From Cytophagaceae bacterium (GTDB lineage: Bacteria > Bacteroidota > Bacteroidia > Cytophagales > Flexibacteraceae), in contig CANGYH010000001.1 of assembly GCA_947458545.1 (NCBI GenBank), forward strand, positions 1,674,001 to 1,738,000: a DNA stretch of 64,000 nucleotides, read 5' to 3'. Position numbers and translations under genes: made by a program. This document shows, piece after piece, positions 1-8,466 of the stretch; the stretch's first letter is position 1, and each line of letters begins with the position of its first letter. The notes beneath the pieces are model-generated. The model saw nothing but the letters and a program-made list of their open reading frames with translations, had not been told where the DNA came from and did not search any database.

Positions 1-636
1 GATGGAGAGGCTGCTGGTTTCGTCGCCATAAACGGGGCGCATGGGCACGTCTCGCACTACGGCCTGCGCCAGCCCGAGGCGGAAGAGCATGTCGCTCTCA
101 AAGAAGTAGCGCCGCTCTATGCGCTCGGCACTCAGCAGCGGATACATCTGCGCGGCAAGGGCGGTGTAGCCGTTGGTGGGGTCCATAACGTCCCAATAGC
201 CTGAGCTAAGCTTAGACACGAAGCTGAGCACCAGGTTGCCAAACAACCGGATGCGGGGCATAACGGCCAGGTAGCGTGGGTCGAAAAAGCGGTTGCCCTT
301 CGTATAGTCTGCCTGGCCTGCCAGGATGGGCTCTACGAAGTGTGGTATCAGGGCAGGGTCCATCTGCCCGTCGCCGTCCACCTTTACTACTACTTTGGCG
401 CCTTCTTCGTAAGCGGCCTTGTAGCCGCTCAGGGTGGCCCCGCCTACCCCTTGGTTTTGGGTATGAAAGATGACGCGTACCCGCCCATCGGTACAGTGGG
501 CCTGCACGAACAGGCCGCTTTGCTCGGGGCAGCAGTCGTCTACGACGTAAATGCGGCTGACAATCGAGGGCATACCCTCGATTACGCCCAATACGTGACG
601 CTTAACACGGTAGCTCGGGATGACGACGGCAATCAT
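1..636 (-). CDS. Family 2 glycosyltransferase, C-terminus cut by window edge
   Basis: This reading frame starts at ATG 636 and runs off the left edge, leaving 212 codons. The N-terminus (MIAVVIPSYR) and VDD about 26 residues later form the nucleotide-binding start of a GT-A fold. A DGDGQMDP segment gives the DxD metal site, and NQGVGGATLSGY is typical of dolichyl-phosphate mannosyltransferase (DPM1)-like GT2 enzymes, which move a sugar from a nucleotide donor to a lipid carrier or glycan. The later KGNRF and DPTNGYTA motifs also fit that group. Its start overlaps the stop of the polymerase gene upstream by four bases (ATGA, 633-636), so the two are probably translationally coupled in a surface polysaccharide operon. 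The missing C-terminus could hold membrane segments. Family call firm; substrate unknown. Confidence 0.85.
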   Translation of the reverse strand, partial: MIAVVIPSYRVKRHVLGVIEGMPSIVSRIYVVDDCCPEQSGLFVQAHCTDGRVRVIFHTQNQGVGGATLSGYKAAYEEGAKVVVKVDGDGQMDPALIPHFVEPILAGQADYTKGNRFFDPRYLAVMPRIRLFGNLVLSFVSKLSSGYWDVMDPTNGYTALAAQMYPLLSAERIERRYFFESDMLFRLGLAQAVVRDVPMRPVYGDETSSLSI

Positions 637-2051
637 GCAGGCTGCTCTTGGGTTTTGGCGATATCGTCTAGGCGGGCCTGGGCCTTGGCCAGGGCACCCA
701 TGCGCTGGGCATTTTGCACAGAGGCAAACCAGGCATTGAACTTGGCCGAGTACTTGCCATAACCGCGCATAAAGATAAAGACAGGCCAATACGACATCCC
801 GATAAAGGCAACGATGCCGGCCAGATCTCCCCCTCGGATCAAAGCAATGAGCGAGGCAGCCACCATGCCCTTGATCAGAAAGCGCATGTCAGACTTGTAC
901 CGCTCTGAGCGGCGCACGATGTAAGCAAAAAAAGCGCCATACACCAAACTGAGCAAGATGATGCCGCCCACGCCGCCCTCTCCGTAAAAAGTGCCGTACA
1001 TAGACTCTGAGATGCCGATCGTCAGGCCAGAGTTGCTACCAAAGTCGTTGAGGCCTAGCTTGTTGGCATAGCCACCCACGGGCTTATCTGGCCAAATGGC
1101 ACGAGGAATTGGCCGCAGCAATATCTCCAAGTGCTGGAAGCCGTACTGATAGGGCAAGTTTTCTGGATAGACCTGCAGGGCCATCATGAAGCCGTCTAGC
1201 AGGTTTTGGTCTTCGGCTGTCTCCAGGCGCTCTAGGGCCAGCTCTACCTGTTGCTCCATAGGCAGCAAGAACGCACCCGGGGTACGGGCAAGGCCAGCAA
1301 TAGAGTACACCACCAGCAGGCCAGCCAGGCCAATGGTATAAACACGCACCTTGCGCCATACCGGCAGGTTGCCCACATAAATGATGCCCACCACAATGAC
1401 CCAAGAGAGGAAGTTGAACCGCGCGCCTGGGTTGTAGCTCAAAAAGGCACCATAGATCAACACAAGGGCAAAGCCGAGTTTGCTGGTAGGGTCTGTACGG
1501 GCATCTATGGCACGCCAGGCAATAAAAATCAGGATGACGATACCCCCTAGCGCAAAGGGCAGAAACAGAAAGTAGGATACCCCAGTGGCCGAGTTGTAGT
1601 AACCATCTGCCAAGGCCCTGGCTACCAAGAAGGACTGCGAAAAGAAGATGGCAATGTTTACGGCCAGAAAAATGCTCAGCAGCAGCGTACGCTTTTGCAG
1701 CATATACTGCCCCAGCATCTGTTTTACATCCTTTTCTACCTGTGGCTTCCCGATAAGGGTCTTGGTAACGATGTAGCCCAGCACAAACAGCGCTGTACCC
1801 AGAAAATATAGGTTGAGCGCCCTGAGCGCCAGCTCATTGTCTAGATTAAAAATGCTACGGGCGTAAGCCACCACTACCCACCCTACGGCCCGCTGGTTGG
1901 GGTTTTCTACTACGATGTAATACCTGTAGAGCCCGCTGCCTGCATACAGCAACGTCATCAGCATGGGTATCTCATCTGCATTGTAGATGAAGTACACCAC
2001 ACCGAAAAGGAACAGTGCTAGGCTGCCGTAGAGAATGCCGTCAAATTCCAT
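633..2051 (-). CDS. O-antigen/oligosaccharide repeat-unit polymerase, Wzy-like
   Basis: This is an integral membrane protein of about 472 residues with roughly ten to twelve hydrophobic segments. Near residue 330 it carries PIPRAIWPDKP followed by GG, the PR-x-x-W-P-x-K-P pattern of oligosaccharide repeat-unit polymerases. These join lipid-linked repeat units on the periplasmic face of the inner membrane. I prefer the start at 2051 (MEFDGILYGS), directly before the first membrane segment; an upstream in-frame ATG at 2090 would add 13 residues with no membrane character. Its stop overlaps the start of the glycosyltransferase gene (ATGA). Wzy proteins diverge strongly in sequence, so the call rests on the motif, topology and neighbour. 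Confidence 0.75.
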   Translation of the reverse strand: MEFDGILYGSLALFLFGVVYFIYNADEIPMLMTLLYAGSGLYRYYIVVENPNQRAVGWVVVAYARSIFNLDNELALRALNLYFLGTALFVLGYIVTKTLIGKPQVEKDVKQMLGQYMLQKRTLLLSIFLAVNIAIFFSQSFLVARALADGYYNSATGVSYFLFLPFALGGIVILIFIAWRAIDARTDPTSKLGFALVLIYGAFLSYNPGARFNFLSWVIVVGIIYVGNLPVWRKVRVYTIGLAGLLVVYSIAGLARTPGAFLLPMEQQVELALERLETAEDQNLLDGFMMALQVYPENLPYQYGFQHLEILLRPIPRAIWPDKPVGGYANKLGLNDFGSNSGLTIGISESMYGTFYGEGGVGGIILLSLVYGAFFAYIVRRSERYKSDMRFLIKGMVAASLIALIRGGDLAGIVAFIGMSYWPVFIFMRGYGKYSAKFNAWFASVQNAQRMGALAKAQARLDDIAKTQEQPA

Positions 2052-2141
2052 GCAGGGTAAGGCAAGACTGCCTCGGCCAAAACGGGCCATACGCCTTGGC
2101 CGTAACCAGGGAGCGTGGCACTAAAGTTCTGGCATTGCAAG

Positions 2142-3134
2142 TTACGTCTTTACCCCGCCTTGGCGGTGCAGCAGCATAAACACCCCTAGGCAGAAGGTGG
2201 TCCGGCTTAGGCGTACCTCAGGGATCTCGGCAGATGGGCGGGTAGAAAACAGGTGGCTGGCCTGGAAAGATGCCCCCGCCCACGGCAACAGCTTGAACTG
2301 CACCCCGGCCCCAAGGCGCAAGGCCGCCTGGGTGGAGGCAAAATCGGCGGTTACTACTTTGGGGCCGCGCCAGGCCTCTTGCAGGTATTGGGGCCCGAAA
2401 GCCACGGTAAAATGGCCGTTGGCGTAAGGCGTTACCGCCTGCAGACCCAGCTCTGGCCCTAAGAAACGGAGGTCGGCCCGGTTGTAAGTGCCCTTGGCCA
2501 GGTCGCTACTGCGGATGGCCATTGCATCGTAGGCCAGGCCGAAGATGACGCCGTTCTTGATTACGCGCACGCCCGTCTGAAAGACCATTCCGCTGACTTG
2601 GCGAGGGTTATCAATGGCACCTTGGCTGTTTTGGACGATGAATTCGCTTGGTAAGGCGGCCGAGCGCCCCCCTACCCCCGCCATCCCGTAGAGCTGGACA
2701 CCGTTGTGCGGATTGTCTGCCGCAAGCCGTGCCAAGAGGGGGTCTAGGGTGGCTTGCGGGCGGGCCACCCCACCTACAGAGGTCACCAATGGCTGCTCGG
2801 CAAATCGCCCGCTTGTGTCTAGTTGTTGTTGGCGCATGGCCAACCGCAGCCCGAGCCTGTCTTGCGATGGAAGAGAATAAAAGTTGAGTTTTATGGCCTT
2901 AATTCGGTGCAACCTGATAAAGTGCTTGCGGAGCTTGCCCTGTTGGTTGTAGCGGGCCACTACGGCAACACGTTGCCTGTAACCCAACACAAAGACAGGC
3001 TCTTGCATGCCGTTAACGTATTCAACCTGGTCTGGCAAGGCAGGTGCAGGTGCTTGGGCGTAGGCAGACAACGGAAGGCAGCCGGCCATAAAAAGGGCCG
3101 CATAGAAAGCAAGCAGGCAAAAGGACTTAAGCAT
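2142..3134 (-). CDS. Secreted protein of unknown function, probable outer-membrane beta-barrel
   Basis: 330 residues. The N-terminus is a clear signal peptide (MLKSFCLLAFYAALFMAGC, then AYAQA). Cleavage by signal peptidase I after AYAQA is likely; a lipoprotein reading at the MAGC cysteine is possible but not canonical. The C-terminal half alternates hydrophobic and polar residues with many Gly and aromatic positions (for example FTVAFGPQYL and LGAGVQFKLLPWAG), which suggests membrane beta strands. I do not recognise a named family. It lies upstream of the polysaccharide genes on the same strand and is divergent from dusB. A role in envelope assembly is only a guess from context. Confidence 0.6.
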   Translation of the reverse strand: MLKSFCLLAFYAALFMAGCLPLSAYAQAPAPALPDQVEYVNGMQEPVFVLGYRQRVAVVARYNQQGKLRKHFIRLHRIKAIKLNFYSLPSQDRLGLRLAMRQQQLDTSGRFAEQPLVTSVGGVARPQATLDPLLARLAADNPHNGVQLYGMAGVGGRSAALPSEFIVQNSQGAIDNPRQVSGMVFQTGVRVIKNGVIFGLAYDAMAIRSSDLAKGTYNRADLRFLGPELGLQAVTPYANGHFTVAFGPQYLQEAWRGPKVVTADFASTQAALRLGAGVQFKLLPWAGASFQASHLFSTRPSAEIPEVRLSRTTFCLGVFMLLHRQGGVKT

Positions 3135-3252
3135 AAGAAATTGGTAGTATGGCTAGGATGTACAAGGCTAAGAACGGCAAGGCATACCCATACCGCCAAA
3201 CTCAGTGCCCAGGCGCGGCGTCAAAACTTTTCGGGCCCGGCATGGCGTTTCG

Positions 3253-3260
3253 TACCTTTG
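3253..3260 (+). promoter_or_regulatory. Bacteroidota -7 promoter element before dusB
   Basis: TACCTTTG matches the Bacteroidota consensus TAnnTTTG and ends 8 bases before the dusB ATG. No good TTG is seen 17-23 bases upstream. The very short distance implies an almost leaderless transcript. Confidence 0.55.
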
Positions 3261-3268
3261 GGTAAGAG

Positions 3269-4258
3269 ATGGTCAAGATCAGGGACATAGCATTCGACGA
3301 GTTTCCGCTGCTGCTGGCACCGATGGAGGACGTGTCTGACCCGCCGTTCCGCGCCGTTTGCAAGCTTGGCGGGGCCGATTTGATGTACACCGAGTTCATC
3401 AGCTCGGAGGGGCTCATCCGCGATGCGGCCAAGAGCGTGCAGAAGCTGGACATCTTCGAGTATGAGCGGCCAATCGGTATCCAGCTCTTTGGCTCAGACA
3501 TAGAGTCTATGCGACGCAGTGCCGAGATTGCCACCGCCGCCAACCCGGACCTGATCGACATCAACTACGGCTGCCCCGTCAAAAACGTGGCCTGCAAGGG
3601 GGCCGGGGCTGCCCTGCTGCGCGACATCGACAAGATGGTAGCCATGACGCAGGCCGTGATCGATGCCACGCACCTACCCGTCACCGTCAAAACACGCCTC
3701 GGCTGGGACGACAGCACCAAGAACGTGCCCGAGGTGGCCGAGCGCCTGCAAGACATCGGCGTGGCGGCACTGACGATACATGGGCGCACGCGCGTGCAGA
3801 TGTACAAGGGCGATGCCGACTGGACGCTGATTGGCCAGATCAAAGACAATCCGCGGATCCAGATACCGATCTTCGGCAACGGAGACGTGGACAGCCCCGA
3901 GCGCGCCCTGGAGTGGCGCAACCGTTACGGCGTAGATGGCATCATGATCGGGCGGGCCAGTATTGGCAATCCGTGGATTTTTAACCGCATAAAGCACTTT
4001 TTTGCTACGGGCGAGCACTTGCCAGACCCTACGCTGGAGGAGCGCGTGCGCGTGTGCCGGCAGCACCTGGACTTTAGCCTGCGGTGGAAGGGCCCCGTAC
4101 TGGGTGTGGTAGAGATGCGCCGGCATTATGCCAACTACTTCCGCAACCTGCCCGATTTTAAGCCCTACCGCACCCGCCTGGTAGAGGAGCGCGAGCCGCA
4201 GGTGCTGTTCGAGATCCTGGAAGAGGTGGCTACCTCGTATGCCCTGGTAGAGCGTTAG
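3269..4258 (+). CDS. dusB: tRNA-dihydrouridine synthase DusB
   Basis: 329 residues, the usual length. DusB enzymes use FMN and NADPH to reduce uridines in the tRNA D-loop. The start of the TIM barrel reads APMEDVSD at residues 17-24 (APMAGVTD in many relatives). The catalytic cysteine is Cys102 in INYGCPVKNV. TVKTRLGWDD gives the conserved phosphate and FMN contact region, followed by LTIHGRTR and then GNGD and GIMIGRASIGNPWIF, all standard in this family. The ATG lies just after a TACCTTTG promoter element. msrB follows 34 bases downstream on the same strand and may be co-transcribed. Confidence 0.95.
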   Translation: MVKIRDIAFDEFPLLLAPMEDVSDPPFRAVCKLGGADLMYTEFISSEGLIRDAAKSVQKLDIFEYERPIGIQLFGSDIESMRRSAEIATAANPDLIDINYGCPVKNVACKGAGAALLRDIDKMVAMTQAVIDATHLPVTVKTRLGWDDSTKNVPEVAERLQDIGVAALTIHGRTRVQMYKGDADWTLIGQIKDNPRIQIPIFGNGDVDSPERALEWRNRYGVDGIMIGRASIGNPWIFNRIKHFFATGEHLPDPTLEERVRVCRQHLDFSLRWKGPVLGVVEMRRHYANYFRNLPDFKPYRTRLVEEREPQVLFEILEEVATSYALVER

Positions 4259-4292
4259 GAAACCTATTGCAGCCTGGCCCGGTTTTTAGGTT

Positions 4293-4664
4293 ATGACTGA
4301 AAAGCCCTGGAACCCCCTCACGCCCGAGGAGGCCCGTGTCATCGTCCACAAAGGGACGGAGTTTCCCTTTACGGGGGAGTTTACCAACCACAAGGCTGCG
4401 GGCACCTACGTCTGCCGGCGGTGCGAGGCGCCGCTGTACCACTCGGCCGACAAGTTTGACTCGCGCTGTGGCTGGCCGAGCTTTGACGACGAGATACCCG
4501 GGGCCGTGCGCCGCGAGACGGATGCCGACGGCCACCGGGTAGAGATTCTGTGCGCCAACTGCGGTGGCCACCTGGGCCACGTCTTTGAGGGCGAGCGGTT
4601 TACGGCCAAAAACGTGCGCCACTGCGTCAACAGCATTTCGCTGAAGTTTGTGGCAGGGGCGTAG
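4293..4664 (+). CDS. msrB: Peptide-methionine (R)-S-oxide reductase MsrB
   Basis: 123 residues, a single-domain MsrB. It repairs R-methionine sulfoxide in proteins using thioredoxin. Cys41/Cys44 (CRRC) and Cys87/Cys90 (CANC) form the structural zinc site. The catalytic cysteine is Cys111 in RHCVNSISL, and Cys59 in RCGWPSF is a possible resolving residue. GHLGHVF is the conserved strand before the active site. There is no signal peptide, so it acts in the cytoplasm. It follows dusB closely and converges with the VOC gene, with only 10 bases between the stops. Confidence 0.95.
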   Translation: MTEKPWNPLTPEEARVIVHKGTEFPFTGEFTNHKAAGTYVCRRCEAPLYHSADKFDSRCGWPSFDDEIPGAVRRETDADGHRVEILCANCGGHLGHVFEGERFTAKNVRHCVNSISLKFVAGA

Positions 4665-4674
4665 TGCCCTGGGG

Positions 4675-5118
4675 TTAGGCCATCAGGGTCTCGGGCTGGC
4701 CTGGTTCTTTGGGGGCCAGGTCGTGGTTGCACATCCAGGCGATGCCGAACTTGTCTATGCAGATGCCGAAGCGGGCGTTCCAGAACGTGTCTTGCAGGGG
4801 CATTTGCACCTGGCCGCCTTCGGCGAGCATAGCAAAGACCCGGTCTATCTGATTGCCGTCCGTAAAATCCAGCGATAGGTAGGTACGGGCCTCGGGAGAA
4901 GTAGGCACATCGGGCCCATCGGATACCAGTAGGCGTACACCCTCTGCCATAAACTCGGCATGGAGTACATGGTTGGGGTCTTGGCCGGGCTGTGCGCCGC
5001 CGGGCATATCGCCAAAGCGCTGGATAAACAGCACCTGGCCGCCGAGGGCTTCTGTGTAAAGGTTTAGGGCAGCTTCTGCCGTTCCGGGGAAGTTGAGGTA
5101 TGGGGTGAGGGTTGTCAT
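4675..5118 (-). CDS. VOC superfamily protein, PhnB-like
   Basis: 147 residues from the ATG at 5118 (MTTLTPYLNF). It has the two beta-alpha-beta-beta-beta modules of the vicinal oxygen chelate fold, in the PhnB/YjdN arrangement: LNFPGTAEAALNLYTEAL near the start, NHVLHAEFMAEGVRLLVSD in the middle, and DGNQIDRVFAMLAEGGQVQMPLQDTFWNA followed by GIAWMCNH at the end. The FGICIDKFGIAWM ending is typical of this group. The reaction of most PhnB-like proteins is unknown and no operon partner narrows it here. An in-frame start at 5196 would add 26 residues without domain character and was not used. Confidence 0.85.
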   Translation of the reverse strand: MTTLTPYLNFPGTAEAALNLYTEALGGQVLFIQRFGDMPGGAQPGQDPNHVLHAEFMAEGVRLLVSDGPDVPTSPEARTYLSLDFTDGNQIDRVFAMLAEGGQVQMPLQDTFWNARFGICIDKFGIAWMCNHDLAPKEPGQPETLMA

Positions 5119-5247
5119 ACTAGACGGGTCTTGGTAAGGGCCTGCAAAGAACGGCAGGTGGCAACCACCAACCGCCTTCATCTGTATATTGCCCATCTAA
5201 ATCTGGGGTGCAGGCGCCGAAAACTGCCGCGCTACCCTATCTCCTCC

Positions 5248-6897
5248 ATGACAAACAACACTGCCACGCAGCAACTGCAAGACCGCCTGACGGCCGCTTT
5301 TCCGACCGCTGACGCAATCCCCGAGGCCTTCCGCCTGCATGCCCCGCTGGAGCAGCGCGAGGTTCTCGTCAACGGTAGGCTTATCCCTTTTGAGGGTGAG
5401 CTGCAAGACGTGCTGTCGCCGGTGCAGGTGGTGGATGGTGCCGGTAACCGGGCGCCCTACTTGGTAGGCCGCTACCCCATCGGCACCGAGGCGCAGGCCT
5501 TGCAGGCGCTGGAGGCCGCCGTGGCTGCCTACGACGGGGGCCGGGGCACCTGGCCTACCATGGGCATAGAGGGTCGCATTGCCGCCATGGAGCACTTTAC
5601 CCGGCTTATGGTAACCAAAAAGGCCGAGGTGGTGCGCCTGCTGATGTGGGAGATTGGCAAGAGCCTGACCGATGCCACCAAAGAGTTTGACCGCACCGTT
5701 ACCTACATCTACGACACGATAGAGGCGCTAAAGGAGATGGACCGGGAGGGCTCTCGCTTTCAGATTGTGGAGGGAGTCATCGCGCAGATACGCCGGGCAC
5801 CGCTGGGGGTGATGCTCTCGATGGGGCCGTTCAACTATCCGCTGAACGAGACCTACTGCATGCTGATTCCGGCGCTGCTGATGGGCAATACGGTCGTTTT
5901 CAAAACGCCCAAGCACGGCACGCTGCTGCACTACCCGTTGCTGGAGTGCTTTGCGCAGGCTTTTCCGCCCGGGGTGGTCAACACCATCTATGGGCGGGGG
6001 GCGGCCGTGGTGCCTGCCTTGCTGGCCACGGGCAAGATTGATGTGCTGGGCTTTATCGGCAGCAGCAAGGTGGCCAACGGGCTCAAGAAGCAGCACCCAA
6101 AGGTGAACCGCCTGCGCTCTGTGCTGGGCCTGGATGCCAAGAACGTGGGCATCGTGCTGCCGTCTGCAGACCTGGACGATACCGTGAAGGAGTGCATCCT
6201 GGGTACACTGAGCTTTAACGGGCAGCGGTGCACGGCCCTCAAGGTGCTGTTTGTGCACCAAGACGTGGCCGAGGCCTTTGTAGCCAAGCTCTCCGAGGCG
6301 GTGGGCAAGCTGAAGGTGGGTATGCCTTGGGACGAGAAGGTCAACATTACCCCCCTACCCGAGCCCGGAAAACCCGCCTATCTGCGCGAGGTAACGGAGG
6401 ATGCCCTGGCCAAAGGGGCCCGCATCGTAAACGAGGGCGGTGGGGCGCAGGCAGGCTCGCTGGTGTATCCGGCCGTGCTGTACCCGGTGGCACATGGCAT
6501 GCGCGTTTACCGCGAGGAGCAGTTTGGGCCCATCATTCCGGTGGTGCCGTTTGCCGATATAGACGAGCCCATCCGCTACATGCAGACGAGCGACCACGGG
6601 CAGCAGGTGTCCATCTTCGGCCAAGATGCCGAGCAGATGGCCCACCTGGTGGACCCGATGGTGAACATGGTCTGCCGCGTGAACCTGAACGCCCAGTGCC
6701 AGCGCGGGCCCGACGTTTTTCCGTTTACGGGCCGGAAGGACTCGGCCGAGGGTACGCTGTCGGTGGTGGATGCGCTGCGGAGCTTTTCTATCCGCAGCAT
6801 GGTGGCCACCAAAGCCACCGACAAAGACAAGGCCATCTTGAACACGATGGTGGAGAACCGCGACAGCAGCTTTGTGAGTACGCGGTTTTTGTTGTAA
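5248..6897 (+). CDS. NADP-dependent glyceraldehyde-3-phosphate dehydrogenase-like aldehyde dehydrogenase (GapN type)
   Basis: 549 residues from ATG 5248. GapN enzymes oxidise glyceraldehyde-3-phosphate to 3-phosphoglycerate without phosphate, making NADPH. Visible features: SMGPFNYPLN (transition-state Asn196), TPKHG cofactor contact, the FIGSS turn, catalytic Cys328 in NGQRCTALK, EEQFGPIIPV, and a QRGPDVFPFTGRKDS ending, the substrate-site pattern of GapN. Oddly, the usual ELGGK general-base motif reads GLDAKN, so the residue 34 positions before the cysteine is Gly294 rather than Glu. It is divergent from the VOC gene. Exact substrate is inferred. Confidence 0.8.
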   Translation: MTNNTATQQLQDRLTAAFPTADAIPEAFRLHAPLEQREVLVNGRLIPFEGELQDVLSPVQVVDGAGNRAPYLVGRYPIGTEAQALQALEAAVAAYDGGRGTWPTMGIEGRIAAMEHFTRLMVTKKAEVVRLLMWEIGKSLTDATKEFDRTVTYIYDTIEALKEMDREGSRFQIVEGVIAQIRRAPLGVMLSMGPFNYPLNETYCMLIPALLMGNTVVFKTPKHGTLLHYPLLECFAQAFPPGVVNTIYGRGAAVVPALLATGKIDVLGFIGSSKVANGLKKQHPKVNRLRSVLGLDAKNVGIVLPSADLDDTVKECILGTLSFNGQRCTALKVLFVHQDVAEAFVAKLSEAVGKLKVGMPWDEKVNITPLPEPGKPAYLREVTEDALAKGARIVNEGGGAQAGSLVYPAVLYPVAHGMRVYREEQFGPIIPVVPFADIDEPIRYMQTSDHGQQVSIFGQDAEQMAHLVDPMVNMVCRVNLNAQCQRGPDVFPFTGRKDSAEGTLSVVDALRSFSIRSMVATKATDKDKAILNTMVENRDSSFVSTRFLL

Positions 6898-6919
6898 TAG
6901 GGGAAGTTTGCCTTTGGAG

Positions 6920-6969
6920 CCGGTTACAAACCGGCAACCTTGGGTGGGTCCCGGTTGCAAACCGGGACC
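6920..6969. repeat. Two adjacent intergenic palindromes sharing a CCGGTTxxxAACCGG core
   Basis: The first palindrome pairs 6920-6925 with 6929-6934 (CCGGTT/AACCGG). The second pairs 6947-6956 with 6960-6969 (GGTCCCGGTT/AACCGGGACC, 10 bp perfect). They share the same core and three-base loop and lie just after the GapN-like gene. They resemble REP-type extragenic palindromes or stacked terminator hairpins; no T-run follows. Confidence 0.6.
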
Positions 6970-7044
6970 AGGTACCTAGGATCTGCAAGGTCCTTCCTTA
7001 GTTAGCCTAAAGTAACGCTGGGAAAGCACCCCCTCACCCCCCAA

Positions 7045-7073
7045 CCCCCTCTCCCCCTCCTGGGGAGAGGGGG
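7045..7073. repeat. Perfect 12-bp inverted repeat in C-rich intergenic sequence
   Basis: Arms 7045-7056 (CCCCCTCTCCCC) and 7062-7073 are exact reverse complements around a five-base loop. The sequence just before it (7031-7049) is a C-rich track of the kind often scattered through bacterial genomes as an extragenic repeat. It sits between the convergent GapN-like and miaA genes and could act as a bidirectional terminator; no U-tract is visible. Confidence 0.6.
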
Positions 7074-7132
7074 AGCTGGCCTTCTGATCAGTATGGAGTT
7101 ACATCAAACAAATACTAGGGCAAAGTCTTGAT

Positions 7133-8014
7133 TCAATCTATTAGCAAGGCTGCCCGAGCCTCTGCCACTGGGAGGAAACGGACGCCGGGTTGGGCGCGGA
7201 ACCAGGTTAGCTGGCGCTTGGCGTAGCGGCGGGTGTTTTGCTGGATGCGGGCCACAGCCTCAGGGAGGGTGGAGAGGCCGTCGAGGTAATCGAAGAGCTC
7301 TCGGTAGCCTACGGTTTGGAGGCTGGGGAGGTGGCGCAGGGGGTAGAGGGCGGTGGCCTCGGCAAGCAGGCCGGCTTCCATCATGAGCTCTACGCGGCGG
7401 TCTATGCGGGCGTAGAGTTCGGAGCGGGGCATGTCGAGGCAGTAGAAATCTACGGGATAGGGCAGCGGGTCTGCCCCCTGGCCCAGGTGCTGGGTAAAGG
7501 GCTTGCCCGTGCCAAGCGTAACCTCCAGCGCGCGTAAAACCCGGCGGGGGTTGGCCAGATCTACCCGCTCGGCGGCGGCGGGGTCTAGGCGGCAGAGCTC
7601 TGCGGCCAGTTGGGCCAGGCCCTCCTGGGCCAGGCGGTTGGTCAGGTGCTGGCGCAGGGCCTCGTCGGCGGGGGGCAGGTCGTCGAAGCCTTGGAGCAGG
7701 GCCTTGATGTAGAGTCCGCTGCCGCCCACCAACAGCGCCCGGCCGTGGGCTTGCAGGCTGGCCTCTAGCACAGGTCGGGCCTGTTGGGCGTAGCGGTTGG
7801 CATCCAACAAGTCTGTTACCGGGCGGTCTGCCACAAAGTAGTGGGGCACGGCAGCGCGCTGGGCCGGGCTCGGCGGTGCAGACCCTATGGCCAGCTCGGC
7901 ATAGCACTGCCGCGCATCTGCCGATACGATGGGTACGCCCCAATGCTGGGCCAGCTCGATGCTCAGGTCTGTTTTGCCAATGCCGGTGGGGCCTGCCAGA
8001 ACGGTGATACGCAT
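7133..8014 (-). CDS. miaA: tRNA dimethylallyltransferase MiaA
   Basis: 293 residues from ATG 8014 (MRITVLAGPTGIGKTD). MiaA transfers a dimethylallyl group to N6 of adenine 37 in tRNAs that read codons starting with U. The P-loop GPTGIGKT is at residues 8-15, the catalytic Asp is in SADARQCY (a Ser-to-Ala variant of the common SADSRQ), GGSGLYIKAL forms the dimethylallyl-diphosphate pocket, and VGYRELFDYLDG and TRRYAKRQLTWFR give the tRNA-binding end. An in-frame start at 8050 would put 12 unneeded residues before the P-loop strand. It lies 42 bases after the DUF4342 gene on the same strand. Confidence 0.95.
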   Translation of the reverse strand: MRITVLAGPTGIGKTDLSIELAQHWGVPIVSADARQCYAELAIGSAPPSPAQRAAVPHYFVADRPVTDLLDANRYAQQARPVLEASLQAHGRALLVGGSGLYIKALLQGFDDLPPADEALRQHLTNRLAQEGLAQLAAELCRLDPAAAERVDLANPRRVLRALEVTLGTGKPFTQHLGQGADPLPYPVDFYCLDMPRSELYARIDRRVELMMEAGLLAEATALYPLRHLPSLQTVGYRELFDYLDGLSTLPEAVARIQQNTRRYAKRQLTWFRAQPGVRFLPVAEARAALLID

Positions 8015-8056
8015 TTCGGCCTGCAAGTTGGGAGGTGGCCGCCGCACCACAGGAGC

Positions 8057-8350
8057 CTAGTGCCTTGGCTCGTCGGCAGGGGCAACGTCGGGCGGGGGCG
8101 TTTCCGTAGGGCCGCTGGTGCGTTCAACGCTTAGCGTACAATCACCCACGAGGGCAGCCAGGGCCCCAATAGCAGCCAGCACAGGCGCCAATACGGCGCC
8201 CACCACACCTACCGTAAGCGGAAAGCTCATCAGCTCTTTGCCGTCTCGGCTGTGGATGACGATTTTGCGCACATTGCCCTCGGCAATAAGGGCCTTGACC
8301 TTATCTAACAGTTGCGCGCCAGAGAGGTTGAAAGATTCGAACTGTGCCAT
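8057..8350 (-). CDS. DUF4342 domain protein
   Basis: 97 residues. The N-terminal part (LLDKVKALIAEGNVRKIVI, then DGKELMSFPLTVGVVGAV, then LAAIGALAALV) matches the DUF4342 pattern: a short helical and beta region followed by one hydrophobic segment at about residues 47-70. The last 25 residues are rich in Pro, Glu and Thr and look disordered. The family is common in Bacteroidota and Firmicutes, sometimes fused to other domains, and has no established function. It lies directly upstream of miaA and may share its transcript. A membrane location is inferred from the hydrophobic stretch. Confidence 0.75.
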   Translation of the reverse strand: MAQFESFNLSGAQLLDKVKALIAEGNVRKIVIHSRDGKELMSFPLTVGVVGAVLAPVLAAIGALAALVGDCTLSVERTSGPTETPPPDVAPADEPRH

Positions 8351-8466
8351 AGTTTGCTTGGGTACGGAGGTTTGCCAGACAAGTTAAACCCTGCCTGGCC
8401 ATGTCTTGATGCTGCCTTATCCTTTATTTTGCCAAAGTAAACCACACAAAAACCTTATTAAGAGCC

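Noticed and set aside
7021-7075. C-rich intergenic stretch as a possible CRISPR leader or repeat
   Set aside because: Only one copy is present, and the palindrome explains the pattern.
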